Notes under the pieces: model-generated
Seen by the model: only the letters and a program-made list of their open reading frames with translations
The model's database searches: none
What the model was told of the DNA's origin: nothing
Shown here: positions 35,382-48,100 of the stretch, piece after piece
Position numbering within the stretch: position 1 is the stretch's first letter
Layout of the letters: every line of letters begins with the position of its first letter
Source: Eumeta japonica
Taxonomy: Eukaryota; Arthropoda; Insecta; Lepidoptera; Psychidae
Length of the DNA: 64,000 nt
Direction of reading: 5' to 3'
Assembly: GCA_005406025.1 (NCBI GenBank)
Contig: BGZK01000012.1
Span: forward strand, 744,001-808,000
Position numbers and translations under genes: made by a program

Positions 35382-36131
35382 GTGAGAGATTGTACAAAAT
35401 TGTATATGGTTGTTCACTTATTAGACGTTTGTGTTAGTACTGTAAATTTAGGTTCTGCTACAAATTTTCGTAATTATACATAGCTAATCTTCTAATCTTC
35501 TAGGTGATCATTCATCACTTATAACAATGTCTATTATTAAATCACTTAGTACATGCGATGTGCATATACACATCAAATTTTTTTTAGTCTAAATATGAAA
35601 ATTTTTCATATTTTCGTTTGCTAATCTCTCATGCTAGTTCCTTAAGCATGTTAGGTCCCGAAGATCTCGCTTTTGAAAAAACATTATGACTTAATAACTA
35701 CAAAATTAAATCATGATTTACTCTAAGCTTCTGTATGAAAAATGCATGTGTAAATAAATAAGATTTCACGTCAATCTATTAACCTTTAAATTTGTGGACA
35801 GCCAAATGTAGTTGCAGTATCAAATTATGGTTAAATTTATATCTTGGTATCAAAACTGAACGTTATTGTGTTGGAAAATTACCTAGCAAGGAAGCAAACC
35901 TGGGAATAGAAAAACGATAGGAGTAAGGTAATATTTTCTTATGAAACGTAAAGGTCCTTTTCAAAATATATTCCGTTGGGGAATTTCCTGATAAGAAGAC
36001 AATTCTGAGAATAAAATCACGGTATAAATAAAAAAAATATATATTTTTTTAAGAAAACTAAAGGTCAATTTAAAAATATTTTCCGTTGGGGAATTTCCTG
36101 ATAAGAAGACAATTCTGAGAATAAAATCACG

Positions 36132-36199
<68 letters not shown>

Positions 36200-39100
36200 G
36201 GAATTTCCTGGTAAGAGGACAATTCCGAGAATAAAATTACGGCATAAAGAAAGATATATATTTTTTTAAATTAAAGGCAATTTAAAAATATATTTCGTTG
36301 GGGAATTTCATGACAGGAAGACAATCCCGAGAATGAAATCACGATATGAGTAAAATTATATTTTCTTATGAAAACTAAACATCAATTTAAAAATTTATTT
36401 CATTAGGAAGTTTTCTGGTAAGAACATAATCCCGGGAATAAAGATAAAGATAGATTTTTTGGATACGAGTTAATAACATGTATTTCGGATCATGTGTTTT
36501 ATTTCAAATACTTTTCCTGATATAAGTACATCTATTTCGATAAGTATGATGATAAGGAAAAGTGATATCAGCAACGATTTTGTATTCAATATGATTGATA
36601 TTGAAACTCAACCTATTTAGATTTCAAAGTGATGCAATTGACCGCTAAAGACTTTCTTGATCAGGACATCGCCCTTACTATAGAACTATAGGCTTATGTC
36701 GTCAGCTTATCTACTCGCCATCTGATACATTATTATACATATTTATGCAAAATTTAAGCCTAATCAAGCATCAAAACATAGTTGAAAACTATCTTGTAAA
36801 CTTTCAAGTAAACAAGCTTTCAAATTTATTAAGAGTTGCAGTTACATTCAAACCTGAAATAAAAATAACAATTTCAAACCTAGGATATTTTTGACAAGAT
36901 AAATATTTATTGAAATCTGAATTTTCTACTTACAACAAGATAAAAAACATATATAATTCTAAGGAAGACATCTTCATATAAACTTTCATACACTTAATAT
37001 CAACTGGCACAAATTTAATTTAAGTTTATTTAAGTAACGTTAATGAATTTTGAAATTTAAAAACAAATATTACTTTTTCTTAACTTTAATTTAATACTTT
37101 AGTGTGAGTGTCCAAGCGTGCGTGCGAGAGTGTCAAGAGTGTGCGTGTGCGTACGTGCGTGCGTGCGAGTGTGTGTGTGAATGCATGTGTGCATGCGTTT
37201 GTATAAGTGTATACTAAAAGCTCGTTATTTTGTAATTATTTTGCAGGTCAAGCAGTTATCGAACACCCGGCTTGGACGATCCTCAATGATATAGACTGTG
37301 GAGAGAGCGCCATAGATCGAATCATAGGTGGAAAAATAGCTAGCATAGGACAATTCCCTTGGATAGCTCGATTGGGTTACCAGGAAAATAGCAGTAGGCA
37401 GTTTAGCTATTAATTACATTAATATCAGTTACATACGTGGGGCACACTGAACATTTTATACAACTCATAAGTGAAACCGTATAAAGTATTACATTTATTA
37501 TTTTTCAAAATATTCTCCTTCATGTTTTATACACTTTCTCATTCTCTCGAAGAACTTTTCAAAATATGAAAACCAGGCTCAAGGCTCATTGATCGCGTGC
37601 TGCTTGAAGAATATCACACCTTCTTCTAGCTCCGTAAATATTATACCTATCAGGAAATCTTTGATTTTTACTAAAAAAAAAACCACACGATGTTAGGTCT
37701 GGACCGTGTTCATGATAGATCACGCTGTTCATCTTTACAGAAGCTAAAAATGTAGTTTTATTTGCGTTATGTGGAGGTGCGTTGACACGAAATAAGAAAG
37801 TATGAATTCCTGATTGTCTATCCCGAACTTATATCATCCCGTCCTCGCAACAATAGGTAGTGTACAGTAACATCGAGCGAAAATCTGTCGCTCTGAATTG
37901 CTTACGAATGACGCAATGTGCAGTTTCAGCTGTCTTCAACCCTTCCTTCTTCTCCCCCGTGTTCATATTTAATGCCATTGGGGCGCTGTCGTGACTAACT
38001 TCACAGCGGCAGAGTTTCGAGCATTGTACTGTACTTACCACACAGCTGCTTGTCTTTTAACCATTAAGTGGGATTGTGTTAACTGGGCCCTTTCAGAAAA
38101 AAAATGCCTTTGTTTTTTCCCCTCTCCCGCTTCAGTTTTTTTGTTTCCTAACGCCTTTGAACACCTATTGGCAAAGATCTAGATCTTCTTTGTGGATCAT
38201 GACGATAAATTCATGTTGCATTTGACGGTTTGTGATCGTACTCTAACGATATTTTGACTGGAATCAACACGAGCCTAGTTTTATTCAGAGGTGAATTCAT
38301 GAAGAATTCAGCTACAACAAAGTTTCTTAATATTTAAATGTTCATGTATTGTACATTGCCCTCGGGAAATTTCCCGAGGGCGAAATTTTCAATTGAAAAA
38401 AATTGTGAAATTGCGTTGTCAGCCAGATTTGCAAAAACCAAGTTTTCGTTAGATCTCAACGATTTAATGCCCTAGGAAATTATTCTCACTATTCTAACAA
38501 TTATGTATTGATGTCCTTATATGTGTATATGTTTATGACAAAATGATTAACTTTTTTTTATAGATTTTAAACATCTTTATCGATCGATATCGAAATCTAT
38601 TCCGAAGAAAATTAGGTCGAATGTGCCGCAAACAGTATCGACCTCAGCTGATTGCGCTGTAAAGACAGGTTCACGGATCCGTGGCCAAACAGCCTAACAT
38701 TCTTATAGGATGAGCTTTGTGCATGCCTGGATGGTTGTTGTTATAACCCTGGCCTGGATCTACATGTTACACAACCCGGTGCATAATAATGGTGCATACC
38801 GTCATGGCCGCACCGCCCGCCGCCTGCTGTCGTCTGCCGCGTCACTGTCATTAGGCCTTCATCCAGTAGATAGGCTATACGAATTTTTATTTTATGAAAT
38901 AAGTAGTCTTAACTTTGAATTTCATATGTGTTGAAATCGCTTGATTTCCATTTCAAGGAATCAGACTTAGCCTTTCAGGCAAACTTAAAATAACTACCTT
39001 TTTCTGGTCCCTTGAATCCGAACCCCCTTTATGTAATTATATTTAAATTTATAAGTATCTATAAAAGGTTTATTAAAATAAGGAAAAAGGAAAATATATA

Positions 39101-42100
39101 TATACATAATCAATAAAATAAATAAGCATTCCTTAACATATATTCTATTGTATATTATTCGTTAAAGTTGAAGACATTATGAAAATGGATATTCGTATTA
39201 AAGCGACAGCAGTATTTAAAATATTGCTTTCGAACATCGTAGAGGAATTTAAGAATGGGCGCTCGACATTATTATTTTCAACTTTACATTAATTTATTAA
39301 AAAAAAGCAATTACTAATTTTTATATCCACCCATTGAGATACGACTGGAATTGGTTGATTTTGTATTACTATTTATTTTAAAATTTAATGTTTCATATAA
39401 TAATAACGTTTATTCGAAATGTAAATGTCCTGCAGTACTTTACTGACCATTTCGAAATTTTATACACAACGTTATATCATATGCGTGCATGTTTTATGGA
39501 CTATTATTTGTCCCTGACTTCATTCGCGTATTTTTACTATTGAAACGAACTACTACACTGTATCTCAAAATTCTTTCATTTATAGATTTTTTTATATTTT
39601 CTTATTAATTTATAGAAAGCTGCATTGTCTCTAAGTAATATAGTTTATATTTTATTTTGACAGTACCATTGTCCCCGCCTTCATCCAAATGACCGGTAGC
39701 GGAAGCTAAATTGAAAACAAGGCGGGGAGCAGAATCGATAGTCGATACTGGAACCTAAACTGAAAATGTAACCGGATTCAAATTGGAATATTGGAAACCG
39801 AAACTGTAATCAATAGCGTGACCGGAATCGTAATCAGGATCAGTGCTATTAACAGAATTAGAAACCTTTCCGAAATTTAAATTAACAACAATATCGATCG
39901 ACAAAGGAAATAAACTCTATCTCAATTAGACATTTCTATTTAATTCATAAAAAAATATATAGTATGCTATTTTAATTATTAATCTGGGATATGCAGTGAA
40001 TGCATAGGTCAATTAGTATTTTTCGGTTATTCATATTATTATATTGTTTATGAATGCGTTTATAACAAAACAGGATTTTTTTCGTCGGCACGATGAGGAA
40101 GACGTAGAGTGGATGTGCGGCGGGTCGTTGGTGTCTCCCCAGCACGTGGTCACCGCAGCGCACTGCGTCACCGATTTGGAGCCCGGCCTGAAACTGTGTG
40201 CTATTTCACAAACTACCTATTAGCTTCCGCCTATGCCTGCGCCCGCGTCGATATAAAAAGGATTTCTTTCATCTTTTATCGACCTATCACCCCGCTGCCA
40301 AGATTCCCATCCCGGTCCCACTCCCGAGTTCGATCCCGGTATCGCTCTTGATATCGATCTATTTATTGCTTATTTACATTGATCAGCTATAAATAACAGC
40401 AATCCTCAATGGACCATCGTACCGACAATACGACCGCAATTAAGAGAGGGGCCGGTATTGAAATTAAAAGCAGTACTGGAGTCGTGATCACGATTATCAC
40501 ATATATTGCGCGATATAAAAGCTAAACGAATTAATTCTATAGCCACGCAAGCAAAGCTGCAGACGAAAGCTACATATTGTGTATTCAGTTTTGGCTGAAA
40601 ACGTTTTATACCGAGATTCGGTATGGGAGAAATGTAATGAAATTATTATGTCATCCTATCCAAAACATTAATAATTTTGCCATAAATATCTACAAACTTT
40701 CGTTTTAACACGTAAAGTCGACATGATTACCATGTAATATATTTGCAGGTTCTCGACATGTCGTTTAATTACATTACTTATGGTAACGTATAATTAGAGA
40801 ATTGACGGTTCTCTTATAATATGTTACATGATAGGTATTTAATACTCATCAATTATTAGAAGAAAACCATAACTAATATGAGAATAAAAGAATAGTACAG
40901 AAAATAATTCAACAATTTTTTTGTGGTATAAATATTATTGGACATTCGATCCATTTTTAGGGTTCCGTAGTGAACAAGGAACCCTTATATATCGTTTCGC
41001 CATGTTCGTCTGTGCGTTCGTTTGTCTGTTTGTCCGCTACTTAACTCAGAAATTTAGTACTAGAAAACTGTAATTTGGTATGTGAATACATAAGTGATAG
41101 ACTAAAAGCACACGCCAAAATTATAGAATAAAATCATAAAGAAAAATTTGTAGGAGACCTCGTTTATTCCTAAAGTACAGAAGATTTTTTTTCTCGTCAA
41201 GTTAGACGGATAGCTCATTCAAAAATATTGCAGGTTCGTGAAATCCATTTTTCAATTTAGGGACCCGTTGATATATTAAGCTTTAAAATGCTATTTTTTT
41301 TAAGAACAAGTATGCCCGCCCCTATCTCTCAGGTAAATGGTTGTTTTGGATATGCAAAAAATCAGTGCCGCCACCTTAATGGTTTTACCACTAAAATTTG
41401 TATTTGGAGACCCCCTGTTAGTGGACAAAATTTATTTCTAGTGTCTAGTGGCCTTTTACTGGACATCGAAAACAAAAAAAAAATATTAGTAAGTTACTAC
41501 CTTTTTGCCATTATAATTTATACGGTACAATATTTATGTAATTAACAAATATAGCGCGAAATTTAAACTCGCGTGCAAGAAACATTGAACCGAACGAGTT
41601 TCCTATTTGAACGCGGACTTAGCTCGAATTTTTACAGGAAAAATGTCTTCTTTTTTATGGGAATAGTGTCTCAGAGAACGTAACTATTAAATACTATTTT
41701 TACATAACAACTAGTTTAAATTACAAATGATAAAATTGTTATGTAAAGATTGTTTTGGTAATGTACTTAAAAGTACATCGAATGTATTTTCGGTGTCGTA
41801 TGTAATTAAAATTACATTATTTTGCAAATTAGTTTCAATTTTCTTATTATTAACTAATTCAATAAGAATATAAATTACTCTTTTTTTAACTTGAGCAGAC
41901 ATCTGTAAATGTCGAACGCTTCCGGTTTATTAATTAATCAAGTATTCAACTAATTCTTTCTTTTTTTGCAACTTATTCAGTAAACTGGTAAGACTTGGCG
42001 AATATGATACTCGACATGATCCGGATTGTCAAGCTGACCAGTGTGCACCTCCAGTGCAAGACCGCGGACTGGCCAAAATTATTCCACACGAGAGTTTCAA

Positions 42101-45100
42101 TGAACCTTCATTCCACAACGATATCGCTATATTAAAACTAGATCGGCCTGTGGAACTCAATGGTACGATTCAGAGACGAAAGAAAAATGCATGCGAGTCA
42201 TAAAGTATATAAAGTAGTTGCTAGGAGCATCATTTCCTTACTACTTCATTCACTTAAAATTAAATAAATAATATAACAGATTGCTACAACAACTCTTCGC
42301 AAGACCAGGTGGTCAATTTAACCAAATAAGGCTCTTGCAGCATACGAAGGAGCCTTCCACTGTTTACAGTGGAGTCTAAGGATAGAATGCTTACGTGCCC
42401 CAGCTGCTATACGTAGCGATTGCCTTATACAATATCAGAAGGCAGTGGTTCGGATGGAGGTATTATGTCGTTCAATAAAGCATGCCAAATTTTATTGAAA
42501 CCAGATTAACTTTTCTTTTTAATCACCACGAAACTGTAAGATTTCGATAGAATGCCCGGCATCAAACAGAGAGCCTCCAAAACGAAGAATAAACTCAACG
42601 TTTTTTCTTTCTTTCGCTGAATGCGCAAGTCCAAGTTTTCGGATTATATTCAGAAACATGTCAATCTCAAACACATCATTATCATTGTTGTTTAACGTAT
42701 TCTGGAGACAAGTCATCTCAATCAATACACAATTGACTACGGTGCTGTCCTCCGCATGGAAGTGAAAATCATTGATTTAGATCATCGTTAATTTGCAAAA
42801 CTAACAAGAAAATGGGCACCAACATTCACCAATTCACAAGCAAGAAATTCGAACAAAACAAGCTAAAGTGTGTATATTGTGCGGTTATTTTTTTTTAATA
42901 ATTACTTATTGAAAACAAGTCTTTTTTTGAGAATACGGGAAAACTATGCCTGAGTTATATTTTATTATTTCAAAATAATAGTTTTGTGAGAATTACGCAT
43001 GTAATAAATGAAATTTGTATTTTATTATATTAAAATTAGACTGATGTTTTATAACAGGTTTCGTAAATACCATTTGCTTGCCTAAGAACGACGAGCTGCA
43101 AGACCAGATGCAAACCAGAAAGACCGCCGTCACCGCCGGCTGGGGTAAAATGAACATGACCACAGCTGCCCATGCTTACGTATTACAATTTGTACAGGTA
43201 ATACTTTTCTTATTATCTCGAAAACGCTCAGGTTAATTTTAGTAATCAATTTCAAAAACTGTTTCCTTTTTCCGTTTCTGATAGTATATGATATATATTA
43301 AATAAATAAGAATGTAAATTACATTTATGTGTATATATATACCTTCCATTACATATATTTTTTATTTCAATTCGACCTTAATCACTCCGCGCTGATCTAG
43401 TGTAACTATGAAAATTATTTACCACCTTTGTCAATAATACAGTGCTATCGCACTATATCAGAGGTTTGACGTGTTATCTGAGACACACAGCAATTGGTTT
43501 GATTTTTATTTAAGTTAAATAGCTCATTGGTCAATTCACCTATGATTAGAATATAAACTTACTAACTTTATGGTTTGATGGCAACACGCTAACCACATTA
43601 CCAACGCCGCTCTCTAGAAAATGCTTATTATTTATATCTATACATATATAAGCGAAATACCACTGACCGACTGACTGACTATTCATCACGAGATCTTCGA
43701 AATTATACATTCGACTGACTTGAAATTCGGCATAGTTACTCTATTCGGGACGTAGACACTCAGTAAGAACGGATTTTACGCAACTCCTATCGAAAAGAAA
43801 ATTTCATCATTTTATGTCTAAGCGGGCAGAGCCTCAGTCAAAAAAAAGCTAATATTATATAAAAACGATTTATACAGAATTTTGTTCTCATAAAAAATAT
43901 CAATTTTTAAATAGGTATCAAGTAATTAAAAAGTCCAAACTAACTACAAAATAAACATACAGCAGAAATACATTTTCCCCCAAGTCGACTGGTTCCCGTG
44001 GAGGACAAAGACCATAACACTCCAACACCACAGAAACACAACTACAAGGAAACAAAAATATACGTCGCAGCCCTTAACATACTCACGCTGCAAAATGAAG
44101 AAAATCTCCTAGAACTAACAAATGCATTAAACAAATTAAATAGGATATCGTCGGCCTCAGTGAAATAACACGAATGGGCGAAAAAGTTATTTCCCAACCA
44201 GATTTCTCACTGTATTGGAAAGACGCCAGGTCATCATGGCGTTGGTTTCATCATCAAAAAATACCTTGAAAATATATATAGAAAGATTTGTTAGAATCTC
44301 GGAATGTATAGCAATGATGAACCTGAAGTTACCGAGATATAAACATTCCTGGTCTGTTTTACAAATATATTCACCAACAGAACAATCGGACCTGGAAACA
44401 ATAGAAAAATTCTACCTTAACGTAAATAACACTGTCCAAGAACAAGCCCACAAAATCTAATCGACATGGGAGACTTCAATGACTAAATTGGAGCTAAGTG
44501 ACCAGGAGAAGAAACAGTACACAACAACAGAAAGAACAACACAGTAGGGCACGGCTTCTAAGAACTCGATTCTTATCGGCTTCCCTTTCATAAAATATTT
44601 AATATGCATAATTCATAAATAAATAAATTATTGCTTTTAGTATACAGACACTTAAAATTATTTTTAATTTTCAATATTGTAAATAATATCCAGCCTTCTT
44701 ACGTTAGTAACGTAAGCCCTATATAAAAACACTTCAAATAACTCGAAAGCAACCGAGTTATTTAGACGACCAAATTCAGAATGTTCGCAATCGTCGTAAT
44801 CAATGTGAAATGTTGAGTCTTCCATATTCAGTTGTATTATAGCGTTATGGCCACAGCCCGCGAGCTTGCCGTCGCAAGCCGCGGAGAGCGGGGAATAACT
44901 CGGTTTGTCGCGAATTTCGTTTCGACAACGAAATGACGCAATTGTAATTCGTGTAACATAATTTCACCTTTAACGTGAATTTTTAGGTGTTATATTCGGT
45001 TGGGGATTGTTGTGTTATATATCATTATGTAAATAATAATGCGTTTCGATCAGCGGAGATTTCCGATTATACCCGAATAAAAACGGTTTTGCATATAGCA

Positions 45101-48100
45101 TCATTCCCGTGTCGAATTAAGTATAAAGTATAGGACGGCGTACAAACAAAAATTACAATGTCCAATGGCTGTCTTTATTCCTTGCTATGTTCACGTACTT
45201 AACGTACACGTAGTGTTATCTCGATCTTTAGAAAATATTCCAGAGTTAAAACAATTTTTCGGCCACATCAATTGCATAATAAAATTTTTTAATAAATCTA
45301 CTAAACGTTCGGGTCTTTTAAAATTAACGTCAGATCGTCGTTTGCCTGGTGTCGCAGAAACTCGATGGCAGTATCATTCTCGTATTATTAATGTCATTTG
45401 TAACTGTAGATCCGACATAATACAAACATTTAATATAATTATAGAAAATCCGATGGATTGGGATTCTGAATCAATTGCCATATCAGAAAGTTTGTTAATG
45501 ACATTAGAAGATGGGGAATTTTGCTTTTTTTTGCATACTTTAGCTGAATTATTTGCAAGAACAGATATTACTTTCGCTTTGCTACAAAATAAACAGAGTG
45601 ATATAGACGTCGTTATTCGCGAAGTTCAATCGCTATTAAATTGGTTTGAGAGTAATTTCATTAATAAGTTTGACGAAATTTACGACAGTGTCACTGATAT
45701 AAGTGAGCCTCCACGAAGACGCCGACGTCTATTTAGCTCAGAATCAGACTTAAAACGCGAGTATAAACGTATTTTCATCGAAATTGTAGATAATGTTAAA
45801 AATCAAATTCAAACCAGATATAGTTCACTAAGCAATTTGTCGTTTTTAGATTTACTAAGTAAGTCGAAATATGATTTATTCGAACGTACATTTCCTGAGG
45901 ATAAACTAAATAATTTAAATTTATTATTTCCTCGAATTTTTGACATAAATGCATTAAAAATGAGTTAAAAGTATTATATTCGTCTCCCTCGCTTAAAGGA
46001 TTAGATATGTACGAGTTATTTTTGCATTTACAAAAGATATCTTAAAAGATACATTTCCTCAAATTTTAAGCTTAAGTAATATCTGTTTAACCCTTCCGAT
46101 AACAATTGCGGCCGCGGAACGATCTTTTCAGCTCTCAAACGCATTCATACCTACCTCAGGAATAGCCAGACAGAACAAAGGCTTTCAGATCTCGCGTTGT
46201 TGTCTATAGAAAAACATTTACTGTTGCAAATCAAAAGTAAGCCAAATTTTTATGACTTGGTATTAGCTCATTTTCTCAAGAAAAATCGTAGATTACCACT
46301 AGAATTTAAAGAGCTTTTTATCTCATTTAATTCATTTATCCACTGCGCTGCTATAAATTCGACTAAAGGAAACTACTTCATTAGCTTTTTCAAAGCTGCT
46401 TTTATGCATGCTCGAAGTCTTCCGTTTGTATTCTATCGTTGACTTCAAGTATGCCAAAAGTGGCGAATGAAATATCTCCGCGTTATACCAGAGGGCGTTA
46501 CGGAGCTCGGTAGTAATAGTTATATTTTTATTAATAATGTTTAATGTTGACAATTTTTTAAGGTTCGGCTTCCCTTTATATTTTTCTCACCCCTCGCCAC
46601 TGCAACACAGTAAACAACATAAGAAGAAGAAACAGAAACCTACTATCCTAATATCCTAACATCAATCAGACTAAAGTAATAAAAGCTATAAATAGTCAAA
46701 AGAGAGACAAAGCACCAAGACCCGATGGCATAAACAATAAAATTCTAAAAAAAGCAAAGAAGTTATAACACCAGTCCTCACTGACGTCTTTAACGAAATA
46801 ATAACTACCAAAATTATCCCACAGCAATGAACAGAATCAAAAATTAATATTTTATATAAGGAAGGAGACAAATATGAAATCAGGAAATACCGCCCTATCA
46901 GCCTTATGTCCAACATATATAAGGTATTTACCAAGGTCATACTAAATTAGATCGGAGAAAATATTAGACAAACACCAACCTATTGGGCATGAGGATTTTC
47001 GTGAAGACTATTCAGAAACAAAGCATTCGATTCTCTATTTTTCACGAAAAAATATGATAGTCATTAAAAAAAAAGAAATTGAACACCAATACATCCGCAT
47101 AATAAAGACTGTTTACAGCCAGAATACTACTCGTAATACTCTACTACGCAGTAATCCAATTAGAAAAGAAAGGGGACCCTTTCAGAGTAAGCAAAGGCGT
47201 ACGATAAGGAGATCCCCTGTCACCAAAACTATTCTCGGCGCTACTAGAATCAATATTCAGAGGCCTTAATTGGGAAAATCTCATTATCATTGTAGACGAT
47301 GTCTCATTAACTCATTTAAGATTCGTAGTTAATATTGTATTATATACAAAATCCCCGGAGACATAACAAAAATGATAAACGAACCGGCAATGGAAAGCGA
47401 GAAGTTAGGCTTAAAACTGAACCCTGAAAAAACAAAAGTAATGACGAAGAGAGAATCACTATGAATTTAGAAAAAAATAAATTCAATTATACAGATGAAT
47501 ATATTTACCTGGGACAGCTAATAACACATGATAATCCGATGCACAAAGAAGTTGAAAGAAGAATAACCAATGGCTGGAGAAGGTACTGGGGTTTGAAGGA
47601 GATTATGAAAGATAAAAACCTTCATATGAATATTAATAGCAAACTATTTAACACTTGCATACTACCAGTTCTCATGTACGGTAGCCAAACGTGGAACTTA
47701 TTACAATACACAACTAGCAAAGTTGCGATATGCCAATACGCAATGGAAAGGACCATGATGAATGTGAAAAAAGTCAGACCGACTGAGAAATAGTGTAATA
47801 AGAAACAAAACAAAGGTTTTAGATATAACATTCAAAATTAGAGGGCTTAAATGGCTATGGGCAGGGCATATGATAAGAGGAAAAGACAAATGGAGCAAAA
47901 TTGTGACACGATGGTATCCTAGAGAAGGAAAAAGGAAAAGAGGTAGACCACAAAAAAGGTGGGATGACGACATAAGACAAATGGCACGCGTCACATGAAC
48001 AGAGTGGCTCAAGAAAGATATAAGTAGAAAAGGTTGGAGAAGGCCTTTGCCGACTGGCAAATATATCTACAGAAAATAAGTAAAATTCAAATAAAAGACT

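Larger units (their letters stand above)
35382..37246. other. Gene B intron 1
   Basis: 1865 bp holding the 110-bp tandem array (35930-36460) and a GT/GC-rich alternating tract (37101-37200) close to the acceptor. No clip-like exon could be found. Confidence 0.65.
37394..40107. other. Gene B intron 2
   Basis: Contains a mariner-like remnant (37440-37815), the repeat paired with 6.2 kb (37840-38035) and degenerate hexamer DNA (39690-39860). An open frame at 38710-38934 starting MSFVHAWMVVVITLAWIYML is unexplained; nothing links it to a gene. Confidence 0.6.
40196..41980. other. Gene B intron 3
   Basis: Contains degenerate hexamer sequence (40300-40360 and 40400-40500) and a partial reversed copy of the dispersed 'AGGGTTCCG' element from about 40953. 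The rest is unassigned. Confidence 0.6.

Noticed and set aside
38710..38934. 74-codon open frame with a hydrophobic start as a small membrane protein
   Set aside because: Lies inside gene B intron 2 in repeat-rich DNA; no homologue or transcript support. Left as unexplained, not annotated as a gene.
44215..44460. 81-codon open frame as an independent gene
   Set aside because: It is the endonuclease domain of the RTE-type LINE.
45165..45968. 267-codon open frame as a host gene
   Set aside because: It is part of a hAT transposase inside an element with an exact target duplication; frameshifts follow it.
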